Shown: positions 1 through 8,826 of the stretch, piece by piece | How the letters are laid out: the number at the start of each line of letters is the position of its first letter | Numbering within the stretch: the stretch's first letter is position 1 | Origin: Deinococcus sp. | GTDB lineage: Bacteria; Deinococcota; Deinococci; Deinococcales; Deinococcaceae | Length of the DNA: 8,952 nucleotides | Direction: 5' to 3' | NCBI RefSeq assembly: GCF_030523985.1 | Contig: NZ_JAUNHK010000102.1 | Location: 1-8,952, forward strand | Position numbers and translations under genes: made by a program | Notes under the pieces: model-generated | What the model was told of the DNA's origin: nothing | Database searches by the model: none | The model's input: only the letters and a program-made list of their open reading frames with translations

Positions 1-125
1 GGGTCGCGGTAGAGGTGGGTGCCGTCCTCGCCGCTCGCCGCCGTCCGCAGGCAGATGTCGTAGAGGGCGTCACGGTCAACGGGCCGCGCCCGACGAACGC
101 GACAGGATTCAGCAGTTGGGGTCAT
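1..125 (-). CDS. GNAT family N-acetyltransferase, N-terminal part (runs off left edge)
   Basis: This is the first 41 codons of a gene cut by the window edge. It opens MTPTAESCRVRRARPVDRDA and continues LYDICLRT..GEDGTHLYRDP. The R-x-A-R-P-x-D-x-x-A-L-Y-D-I-C-L-R-T pattern is typical of the first strand and helix of GNAT acetyltransferases, which use acetyl-CoA to acetylate an amine; the substrate cannot be told. The ATG (123-125) lies inside the end of the upstream tautomerase frame, overlapping it by 17 nt, which suggests translational coupling. No good Shine-Dalgarno is visible before it. The acetyl-CoA binding motif would lie beyond the edge and is not seen. The family call rests on the N-terminal pattern only. 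Confidence 0.7.
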   Translation of the reverse strand, partial: MTPTAESCRVRRARPVDRDALYDICLRTAASGEDGTHLYRD

Positions 126-315
126 AGGTCAGGTGCAGCTCGTCGCCCAGTTGCCCACGAATGCCCCAGTGGGCCGCAGGCGTTTCGATGAGGGTGATTT
201 CCAGATCGGCGGGCGCGAGGGCCAGCGCCGCCCCCAGTTCGGCCTGAAGGCGGCGAATCAGGGCGCGGAGGGTCTGGGGCTGGCGGCCCTGAAACAGGTG
301 AATTTCCAGAATCAT
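109..315 (-). CDS. C-terminal tautomerase fragment
   Basis: This is the second beta-alpha-beta half of the broken tautomerase: MILEIHLFQGRQPQTLRALI, then ITLIETPAAHWGIRGQLGDE and a short tail ending YDPNC. It can be opened from ATG 313-315 or from ATG 358-360. Neither start is good: the first has no Shine-Dalgarno, and the second has AAGGAG touching the ATG with no spacer. If it were made, Ile rather than Pro would follow the Met. It is listed because it stays open for its full length, but it is probably just the remnant of the disrupted gene. Confidence 0.4.
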   Translation of the reverse strand: MILEIHLFQGRQPQTLRALIRRLQAELGAALALAPADLEITLIETPAAHWGIRGQLGDELHLTYDPNC

Positions 316-443
316 ACGGGACTGAACTATTCTTCGGAGATATCGGAAGAGCGCCGCCATCTCCTTCGCGCCGTTCAGTCCCGTATTCTCTTCTGCTCAC
401 TCCGTTCGGAAAAATAGCTTGGATGCCCAAACTATTTTTCGAA
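314..443 (-). repeat. Hairpin-rich small insert (SNR-like) inside the tautomerase gene
   Basis: The insert has two strong inverted repeats. Arms 314-327 and 373-386 match perfectly over 14 bp (ATACGGGACTGAAC and its complement). Arms 405-417 and 432-443 form a 12-bp stem with one bulged G (TTCGGAAAAATAG against CTATTTTTCGAA), continued by TTGG/CCAA (419-422, 427-430) around an ATGC loop. A smaller GGAGAT/ATCTCC pair (336-341, 359-364) lies inside the first. On the minus strand the motif CGAARAATAGTT occurs near both ends. Size, structure and position inside a gene resemble the small noncoding repeats known in D. radiodurans. Exact borders are uncertain: an imperfect 9-bp match (CTGATACTG at 445-453, ATGATTCTG at 307-315) may be a worn target duplication. 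Confidence 0.6.
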
Positions 444-636
444 GCAGTATCAGATAAGCCTCGCTGCGGTCCGCCGGATGAATGAAATCCCCGGCCTCTA
501 GCGCGAAAAATCGGTGGAACCTCTTGTCGGCGGGCAACCCCAGCACGTCCTGCATGGCCCGCTGAACCGCGTCCGAGATGACCTGCCGCCGCGCCCGCAG
601 ATACCCGGCGTGACCGTAAATCTTGACCTGGGCCAT
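397..636 (-). CDS. N-terminal tautomerase fragment (79 codons)
   Basis: This is the open part of the broken tautomerase upstream of the TGA. Residues 1-64 are tautomerase-like (VKIYGHAG near the start, GLPADKRFHRFF at 33-44, PADRSEAYLI at 54-63). Residues 65-79 (LRKIVWASKLFFRTE) come from the insert and have no counterpart in the family. An automated pipeline may call this a small hypothetical gene. A stable product is unlikely, because the second beta-alpha-beta half needed for the fold is missing. Confidence 0.45.
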   Translation of the reverse strand: MAQVKIYGHAGYLRARRQVISDAVQRAMQDVLGLPADKRFHRFFALEAGDFIHPADRSEAYLILLRKIVWASKLFFRTE

Positions 637-638
637 CC

Positions 639-2057
<1,419 letters not shown>

Positions 2058-2066
2058 GGGCAAAGA

Positions 2067-2072
2067 CTCCTT
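2067..2072 (-). promoter_or_regulatory. Shine-Dalgarno of trpE
   Basis: AAGGAG lies 9 nt before the ATG at 2055-2057. It decides the start: the longer open frame reaches back to 2210, but this is the only good ribosome site, and it lies downstream of the leader terminator as expected for an attenuated gene. Confidence 0.75.
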
Positions 2073-2120
2073 GGACGAAGAGAGGGGGGCGGCGAGAAGA
2101 GGGACAGCGAGAAGGGCATG

Positions 2121-2155
2121 AAAAAAGCGCCCACAGCCTACAAAAGCCGGGGCGC
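2121..2155 (-). terminator. Intrinsic terminator of the trp attenuator (3:4 hairpin)
   Basis: On the minus strand GCGCCC (2150-2155) and GGGCGC (2127-2132) form a perfect 6-bp GC stem with a 17-nt loop, followed at once by six T (2121-2126). It lies between the trpL stop and the trpE ribosome site, where an attenuator terminator belongs. Confidence 0.8.
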
Positions 2156-2182
2156 GTGCGAAAGCGAAAAAGGGTGCAGCAC

Positions 2183-2230
2183 TCAGACCCGGACGAGGCC
2201 GGGCCACCACTGAGCGCGGGGCAGGAACAT
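2183..2230 (-). CDS. trpL: trp operon leader peptide with tandem Trp codons
   Basis: This is a 15-codon frame, MFLPRAQWWPGLVRV then TGA. Its two adjacent TGG codons (2204-2209) overlap the first arm of the leader hairpin. It ends 27 nt before the terminator stem and lies 125 nt upstream of the trpE ATG. It has no Shine-Dalgarno; a -10-like TATCCT ends 6 nt before the ATG, so the transcript probably begins at or next to the start codon (leaderless). Its role would be to sense Trp-tRNA charging, not to make a working peptide. It is too short for standard gene finders. The pairing of tandem Trp codons with a terminator in front of trpE makes chance unlikely. Confidence 0.8.
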   Translation of the reverse strand: MFLPRAQWWPGLVRV

Positions 2231-2236
2231 GGGGTC

Positions 2237-2242
2237 AGGATA
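2237..2242 (-). promoter_or_regulatory. -10 box of the trpL-trpE promoter
   Basis: TATCCT fits the TANNNT pattern of Deinococcus -10 boxes and lies 6 nt before the trpL ATG, which puts the transcript start at about the A of ATG. No convincing -35 box is seen 16-18 nt upstream, where the sequence is C-rich. Confidence 0.55.
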
Positions 2243-2286
2243 GCGGCAGGGTGGGGGAAAGGGGGCAGGGAGTGTCTAGCCGACGC

Positions 2287-2922
2287 TCAGCGCAGCGCCA
2301 CCCAGCTCAGCACCAGCAGGAGCACCGAGCCGAGGCCCATCACGCTCAGGGCTTGCACGCGGGTTTTTTTCAGGAACAGCAGGATGCCGATGCCTGTCAG
2401 GGCCACCACTGCCAGAAAAATGCCGCTGAGGTCAATCAGCCACTTCCATGAGCCGGGGGCGTCACGGCCCTTATGCAGGTCGTTCATGACGGCTACAGCC
2501 CCTTGCTGAAGGATGTCCACCGTGTAGTTGCCTGTCGCCGTGTCGATCACGGCGGCGGCGTTGTAGCCAGGGGCCAGAAAAGTCACGCTGGCCTCGGTGC
2601 CGTCCACACGGGGTTCGTCGGCGCGTCCGTGCAGATTTTGCTGTTCGCGCAGGGTTTCGGCGGTGGTCAGCCAGTCCACCTGCCCATTTTTGATCCAGCC
2701 GCTCGGGAGCGTACCCGTCACCTGTTTCTCGACTTCCCGTGTGCCGAAGGCCCAGTCGGGATGGTTGAGGGTGATGCCCGTCAGCGCGAAAAACAGCACC
2801 GCCAGCAGGCTGATCATGGACGTGTAGGTGTGCAGCCAGCGCAGCCACCTGTTCGTTTCGGCCTTGCGGTTGGGACGGCGTGCGGGACGCGCCGCGACTT
2901 CAGGACTTGGCGAAGCTGACAT
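2287..2922 (-). CDS. PepSY-associated membrane protein
   Basis: This is a membrane protein of 211 residues. A basic N-terminus (RPARRPNRK) precedes TM1 at about 31-52, which starts RWLHTYTSMISLL and ends ALTGITLNHP. A loop of about 100 residues with PepSY-like character follows, then TM2 at about 162-185 (WLIDLSGIFLAVVALTGIGI) and TM3 at about 190-209. The NDLHKGRDAPGSWKWLIDLSGI stretch is typical of PepSY-associated TM proteins. His31, His54 and His150 sit at conserved-looking places next to the membrane segments and could bind a cofactor such as heme, but that is a guess. The start overlaps the DUF2271 gene by 23 nt, so the two are coupled. Proposed role: membrane partner, perhaps electron carrier, for the exported DUF2271 protein and ApbE. 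Confidence 0.75.
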   Translation of the reverse strand: MSASPSPEVAARPARRPNRKAETNRWLRWLHTYTSMISLLAVLFFALTGITLNHPDWAFGTREVEKQVTGTLPSGWIKNGQVDWLTTAETLREQQNLHGRADEPRVDGTEASVTFLAPGYNAAAVIDTATGNYTVDILQQGAVAVMNDLHKGRDAPGSWKWLIDLSGIFLAVVALTGIGILLFLKKTRVQALSVMGLGSVLLLVLSWVALR

Positions 2923-3508
2923 TCACGGCCTCGATGTCGCCATTCGCCCCCAGGCTCTTTTTGAAGGCGCTGGCCCCGACGCTTACCTTCTGGCGCACCA
3001 GGCTGTACGGCCCGTGCTCGCGGCCCGACTCGACGCAGACATAGTAGTCGCCCTGCGGCGCGGCGGCGTTCTTGTCGGTCTTGCCGTCCCAGGCCACCGC
3101 GTAGGTGCCGGGGTTGCGGGTGGCGCTGCTGACGGTGCTGACCAGGGCCGAGTTCTCGCGCACCCAGCGGCGCAGCCCTTCTTCGAGCCAGCGTGGGTTC
3201 AGGCGGTTTTGCTGCACCCAAACGGTCAGGTTGCGAACCGTCTTGCCGCTGGCGTCCTCAATCCAGACCGCCACATAGGGGCGCTTGACCCGGCCCGTCG
3301 CCTTGGTCGCCACCGTGAACTGAATATCGAGCTTCATGCCGCTGGCCCAGGCTTTGCTCTGCACAGTGGCGGCGTCGGCCAGCGAACCGGGCAGCACACG
3401 AGACACGCCCAGCGCGGCGGTGGCGACGGCCAGTTTGCCGAGGAAGGAGCGGCGGGTTTGCGCGGTGTCGGTTGGAAGGGCGTCGGTCTGGTTGGTGGGG
3501 TTGGACAT
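2900..3508 (-). CDS. DUF2271 protein with Tat signal
   Basis: This is a 202-residue protein starting at ATG 3506-3508 with AGGAG (3517-3521) 8 nt before it. A twin-arginine signal (TRRSFLGKLAVA at about 18-29, then a hydrophobic stretch and an Ala-rich end near 44-48) predicts export already folded, which often means a bound cofactor. The mature part has the DUF2271 pattern: SATRNPGTYAVAWDGKTDKN (128-147), then QGDYYVCVESGREHGPYS (152-169). The SSAT at 127-130 resembles the S/T-G-A-T motif that ApbE modifies with FMN, with Ser in place of Gly. With apbE just upstream and a PepSY membrane protein overlapping downstream, this is probably the redox-active or carrier part of the module. The exact function of DUF2271 is not known to me. 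Confidence 0.75.
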   Translation of the reverse strand: MSNPTNQTDALPTDTAQTRRSFLGKLAVATAALGVSRVLPGSLADAATVQSKAWASGMKLDIQFTVATKATGRVKRPYVAVWIEDASGKTVRNLTVWVQQNRLNPRWLEEGLRRWVRENSALVSTVSSATRNPGTYAVAWDGKTDKNAAAPQGDYYVCVESGREHGPYSLVRQKVSVGASAFKKSLGANGDIEAVNVSFAKS

Positions 3509-3635
3509 GGTGAATTCTCCTGATGAGGGCAGAGGGTCTAAGGGTTTAAGGGGGAAAATGTCGTCCAGGGCAATCTTTTTCTGTCGCCTTCCCTCTTCGC
3601 GTGCCAGAGCATGGCCCGGCGGGGTTAGGCCAGTG

Positions 3636-4580
3636 TTAACGCCCGGCCCAGCCCGCGCTGGCGTACCTTGCCCCGGTTCGCGTGACCACCAGCGCGGCGC
3701 AACCGGGCGTCCCCTCGACCAACTTCAAGCCCTCCGGCACACTCAGCACACTGAGGGCCGTTGCCAGGGCGTCGGCGGTGGCGCAGTCGGGCGCGGTGAC
3801 GGTCACGCCGGGCACGTCCTGCACGGGCTGCCCGCTGCGGGGGTCGAGCAGGTGCGAGTGCCACACCTCGCCAATTCGGTAGCCCCGGTGGGCGCTGCCA
3901 CTCGTCGCCAGGGCCGCGTTCCGTACCTTGACGCGGGTGATGGGCGGGGCGTCGTCGCGGGCCGTGAAGGGGTCGGCAATGTCCACGCCCAGGCCACTGC
4001 CCCCCAGGGTTCGCAGGTCGCCCCCGGCATTGACCAGCACGGCCCGCACGCCCGGCGCGGCAAACGCCGCTTCTGCCGCTCTGTCCACAATCAGCCCTTT
4101 GGCAAAAGCATTCAGCCCCAGCGCAAAGGTGGCGTGCAGCGTGGCGGTGCCGTCCCCGTGGCGTGTCCACAGCGGGTCTCGTAGCCGTTCCACCTGCCGG
4201 GCGAGCCTGACCGGGTCGGGCGCTCCTCCCCGCGCCGCCGCTTCCTTCCAGATGGCCCCCAGCGCGTCGGCCCCAGCGTGAAAGGCTCCGCCCGTTACCC
4301 GCTGCCAGTGTTCGGCGCGTTCGAGGACGGTCAGCAGGTCGGGCGACAGCTTGACCCGCTCGCCGGGCCGGGCCAGCCAGCGCGAAAGCTCGCTGTGCGG
4401 GTCGAAGCGGTTCAGCACGTCGCGCAGCCGTTCGAGTTCGTCCAGCGCGGCTGTTTCGGCGGCCTCGGCCTGGGCGCGGGAGTTGGCGACCACCTGCACC
4501 TCGACCTCGGTGCCCAGCATCCGCTCATAGACGCTGTGCAGGCGGTAGGGCGGCAGCAGGCGGGCCAGGATTGCGGTCAT
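3636..4580 (-). CDS. apbE: FAD:protein FMN transferase
   Basis: The enzyme splits FAD and attaches FMN through a phosphoester to Thr or Ser of target proteins, using Mg2+. It has 314 residues. Family motifs in order: MLGTEVEVQVV (21-31), RFDPHSELSRW (58-68), GLNAFAKGLIVDRA (155-168), NAGGDLR (184-190), ATSGSAHRGYR (225-235), HLLDPRSGQPV (243-253) and the Mg/flavin region APDCATADALATAL (263-276). Many ApbE proteins are exported lipoproteins; this one has no lipobox or clear signal peptide, so it may act in the cytoplasm or its true N-terminus may differ. The start ATG 4578-4580 has only a weak GGGG upstream, and an ATG 14 nt earlier reaches a stop after four codons. The gap of 127 nt to the DUF2271 gene may hold a second promoter. 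Confidence 0.88.
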   Translation of the reverse strand: MTAILARLLPPYRLHSVYERMLGTEVEVQVVANSRAQAEAAETAALDELERLRDVLNRFDPHSELSRWLARPGERVKLSPDLLTVLERAEHWQRVTGGAFHAGADALGAIWKEAAARGGAPDPVRLARQVERLRDPLWTRHGDGTATLHATFALGLNAFAKGLIVDRAAEAAFAAPGVRAVLVNAGGDLRTLGGSGLGVDIADPFTARDDAPPITRVKVRNAALATSGSAHRGYRIGEVWHSHLLDPRSGQPVQDVPGVTVTAPDCATADALATALSVLSVPEGLKLVEGTPGCAALVVTRTGARYASAGWAGR

Positions 4581-4693
4581 GGCCCCAGCATGGCGTGGGA
4601 GGGTTAAAGGGGCGGGAAAGACCGGAGGCGACTGAAGGCGGAAGAACCTTTTCTCAGCCTTTCGACTCTCAGCCCCTTAGACCGCCCCTGCGC

Positions 4694-4699
4694 TATACT
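4694..4699 (+). promoter_or_regulatory. -10 box for the rimP-nusA-ylxR-infB operon
   Basis: TATACT is a near-consensus -10 box (TATAAT), upstream of the structured rimP leader. No clear -35 box is found at the right distance. The transcript would start near 4706, giving a leader of about 110 nt. Confidence 0.55.
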
Positions 4700-4722
4700 C
4701 GGGTTCAAATCCTCAAACGGAG

Positions 4723-4770
4723 GGTGGGTGCTGAGTTTTTCGGCTCCACCTTTTTTTGTGGAGGAGGTGG
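4723..4770 (+). promoter_or_regulatory. Structured rimP leader with terminator-like and alternative hairpins
   Basis: GGTGG (4723-4727) pairs with CCACC (4746-4750), with an inner CTGA/TCGG stem (4731-4734, 4740-4743), and is followed by seven T (4751-4757): the layout of an intrinsic terminator. The 3' arm can instead pair forward: CTCCAC (4744-4749) with GTGGAG (4758-4763), 6 bp perfect, or CCACC with GGTGG (4766-4770). The two states exclude each other. An AGGAGG (4762-4767) sits in the alternative arm, about 50 nt before the chosen rimP ATG. Structured leaders before rimP are known in other bacteria, so this may be an autoregulatory attenuator. The effector is unknown. Confidence 0.55.
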
Positions 4771-4817
4771 TGAGACGGCTGACCCCGGAGACGGTCTTTG
4801 GGCGAGGCACGAACAAT

Positions 4818-5306
4818 ATGAATAACAAAGCGAATAACAACTCAGACCTGGCGGCCCGGCTGTTTGCTCTGGCAGACGGCGCGGTACGTCCCCTGGGCTT
4901 CGAGGTGCTGGAAGTCACGCAGGGGCGCGACGGCGGCGACCTGATTGTGCTCGTTCGCATCGACCGACTGGACGAACAACCCGTGACCATGGACGACCTG
5001 ACGGGAGCGAGCCGCGCCGCCGAGGCCGAATTTGACCGCGTCGACCCCATCGAGGGCGAGTACCGCCTCGAATTCGAGTCGCCCGGCGGCAAGCGGCCCC
5101 TGTTGCGGGCGCGGCACTTCGAGCGGATGCTGGGCCTCAAGGCCAAAGTCCGCAGCCTGCCCGGACGGGGCGACCACAATTTCACCGCGCCCATTCAGGC
5201 CGTATCGGGCGACCGCGTGACCTTCGAGCGAGCGGGCCAGAGTGTCACGGTGAACGTCAGCGACATTCAGGCGCATCTGGCCGAGTTTCCTGACCGCCAC
5301 CGCTGA
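4818..5306 (+). CDS. rimP: Ribosome maturation factor RimP
   Basis: RimP is needed for maturation of the 30S subunit. The product has 162 residues. The N-terminal domain runs LAARLFALADGAVRPLGFEV to about 75; the hallmark YRLEFESPGGKRPL follows at 82-95, then HFERMLGLKAKV (100-111) and a small SH3-like C-terminal domain. The first ten residues (MNNKANNNSD) are an unusual Asn-rich tail. The start is a choice: ATG 4818 has only GAGG 10 nt upstream, while in-frame GTG 4770 has GGAGG (4760-4764) 5 nt before it and would add 16 residues (VRRLTPETVFGRGTNN). ATG 4818 fits the usual RimP length better. It is first in the operon; nusA follows after 53 nt. Confidence 0.9.
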   Translation: MNNKANNNSDLAARLFALADGAVRPLGFEVLEVTQGRDGGDLIVLVRIDRLDEQPVTMDDLTGASRAAEAEFDRVDPIEGEYRLEFESPGGKRPLLRARHFERMLGLKAKVRSLPGRGDHNFTAPIQAVSGDRVTFERAGQSVTVNVSDIQAHLAEFPDRHR

Positions 5307-5359
5307 ATTGCCGGGTCGCCCCCTCCCCTTTCCCCCCCATTCAAAGGAGAACATCCCCC

Positions 5360-6553
<1,194 letters not shown>

Positions 6554-6566
6554 AGGGAGAAGCCGG

Positions 6567-6836
6567 GTGTCCGCCGCCAAGTCCAGTCCTGAGACCCACG
6601 TCCCCGAGCGTACCTGTGTCGCCTGCCGCGCCAAGCGTCCCCAGGCCGAACTGCTGCGGCTGGTGCCGCAAGCTGCGCCGCCTTTCTGGGCCGTGCAGCA
6701 GCGCGGGCGCACCGGGCGGGGGCTGTACCTCTGCCCCGACCCCGCGTGCTGGCAGGAAAAGGGACTGCGCCGTGCCTTTAGACAACAGGCCGCCGCGCTC
6801 AGCGAGTGGCTGCGGCAGACCCATCCGGCCCCCTGA
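6567..6836 (+). CDS. ylxR: YlxR family RNA-binding protein
   Basis: This is a small basic protein of 89 residues. The YlxR hallmark RTCVACRAKRPQAELLRLV is at 15-33, and RGRTGRGLYLCPDPACW is at 46-62. Four Cys (17, 20, 56, 61) form a CxxC and a CxxxxC, which could bind a metal. Members of the family bind RNA; in Bacillus the homologue is linked to RNase P (name RnpM). It starts at GTG 6567 with AGGGAGA (6554-6560) 6 nt before it, 13 nt after the nusA stop, so it is tightly coupled. The order nusA-ylxR-infB is the standard one. No ribosomal protein gene of the L7Ae type is found between ylxR and infB, unlike Bacillus. Confidence 0.9.
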   Translation: MSAAKSSPETHVPERTCVACRAKRPQAELLRLVPQAAPPFWAVQQRGRTGRGLYLCPDPACWQEKGLRRAFRQQAAALSEWLRQTHPAP

Positions 6837-6900
6837 CCCTTATCCATTTCCATGAACACCGCGAGCCGAACCATGTAGTTCCCCGCTCTCTCTCTGTTTC

Positions 6901-6918
6901 ACTCACCCGGAGGTGAGT
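6901..6918 (+). promoter_or_regulatory. Hairpin covering the infB Shine-Dalgarno
   Basis: ACTCACC (6901-6907) pairs perfectly with GGTGAGT (6912-6918) around a CGGA loop. The infB ribosome site GGAGGTGA (6909-6916) lies in the loop and 3' arm, 1 nt before the ATG region. This could lower infB translation until the hairpin is opened. The pairing is seen; a regulatory role is inferred. Confidence 0.5.
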
Positions 6919-6919
6919 C

Positions 6920-8725
<1,806 letters not shown>

Positions 8726-8768
8726 GACTGAGGGCAGAAGGCCGATAGCTGATGGCTAGAGGCGGAAA

Positions 8769-8814
8769 GAGGGGCAGTTCTCCGTGAAGGGGAGCTGCCC
8801 CTCCTGCTTTTTTT
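8769..8814 (+). terminator. Intrinsic terminator after infB
   Basis: GAGGGGCAG (8769-8777) pairs with CTGCCCCTC (8795-8803) over 9 perfect bp. The stem continues inward through TTCTCC/GGGGAG with two G-U pairs to a GTGAA loop, about 15 bp in all. After CTGC come seven T (8808-8814). This ends the rimP-infB operon 43 nt after the infB stop. Confidence 0.9.
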
Positions 8815-8819
8815 ATGCT
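8814..8819 (+). promoter_or_regulatory. -10 box for the right-edge GNAT gene
   Basis: TATGCT fits TANNNT and lies 7 nt before the ATG at 8827, which predicts a leaderless transcript. Its first T is the last T of the infB terminator. No -35 box is recognised; that region lies within the terminator stem. Confidence 0.5.
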
Positions 8820-8826
8820 GGGGCCT

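Larger units (their letters stand above)
109..636 (-). pseudogene. Tautomerase superfamily gene split by a small insert
   Basis: Two minus-strand pieces in the same frame together make one tautomerase of about 130 aa. The 5' piece (636 down to about 445) gives MAQVKIYGHAGYLRARRQ..GLPADKRFHRFF..DRSEAYLIL. The 3' piece (about 312 to 109) gives ILEIHLFQGR..LRALIRRL..DLEITLIETPAAHWGIRGQLGDEL. Intact family members, as I recall them, join these directly (DRSxRYxxIEIxxFEGR). Here about 138 extra nt lie between, with an in-frame TGA at 397-399. The extra length is a multiple of three, so only the stop breaks the frame. These enzymes use an N-terminal proline as general base; here residue 2 is Ala (GCC), so activity would be doubtful even if repaired. 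The start lies 2 nt after the trpE stop, so the gene is read with trpE. Confidence 0.75.
2121..2230 (-). promoter_or_regulatory. Tryptophan attenuator leader of trpE
   Basis: The leader holds the parts of ribosome-mediated attenuation. Region 1 (GGCCCGG, 2199-2205) begins inside the second Trp codon and pairs with region 2 (CCGGGTC, 2186-2192): 7 bp with one G-U, 6-nt loop. Region 2 can instead pair with region 3: CCGGG (2188-2192) with CCCGG (2147-2151), extended by GCCT (2196-2199) with AGGC (2136-2139). That pairing uses the 5' arm and loop of the terminator and so blocks it. A ribosome stalled at the Trp codons would cover region 1, freeing region 2 to make the antiterminator. With enough charged Trp-tRNA the ribosome would reach the stop, and the 1:2 and terminator hairpins could form. 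The pairings are read by eye; the mechanism is inferred from the enteric trp model. Confidence 0.75.

Noticed and set aside
133..417. Plus-strand 94-codon frame across the tautomerase and insert
   Set aside because: No family resemblance; the minus-strand tautomerase halves explain the region.
314..443. CRISPR repeat or complete insertion sequence
   Set aside because: No regular repeat-spacer units and no transposase frame; only inverted repeats in a short insert.
2058..2210. 51-codon N-terminal extension of trpE
   Set aside because: Crosses the leader terminator and overlaps trpL; the good ribosome site is before ATG 2057. The hydrophobic look is not a signal peptide for this cytoplasmic enzyme.
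3175..3180. VGAS at residues 177-180 of the DUF2271 protein as an FMN acceptor
   Set aside because: The loose pattern occurs often by chance; SSAT at 127-130 sits in the conserved DUF2271 core and fits the known motif better.
4567..4594. ATG and four codons just before apbE as a leader peptide
   Set aside because: Too short, no ribosome site and no associated hairpin; chance ATG.
6854..6880. Eight-codon frame MNTASRTM before infB
   Set aside because: No ribosome site, no regulatory codon pattern and no terminator near it; likely chance.
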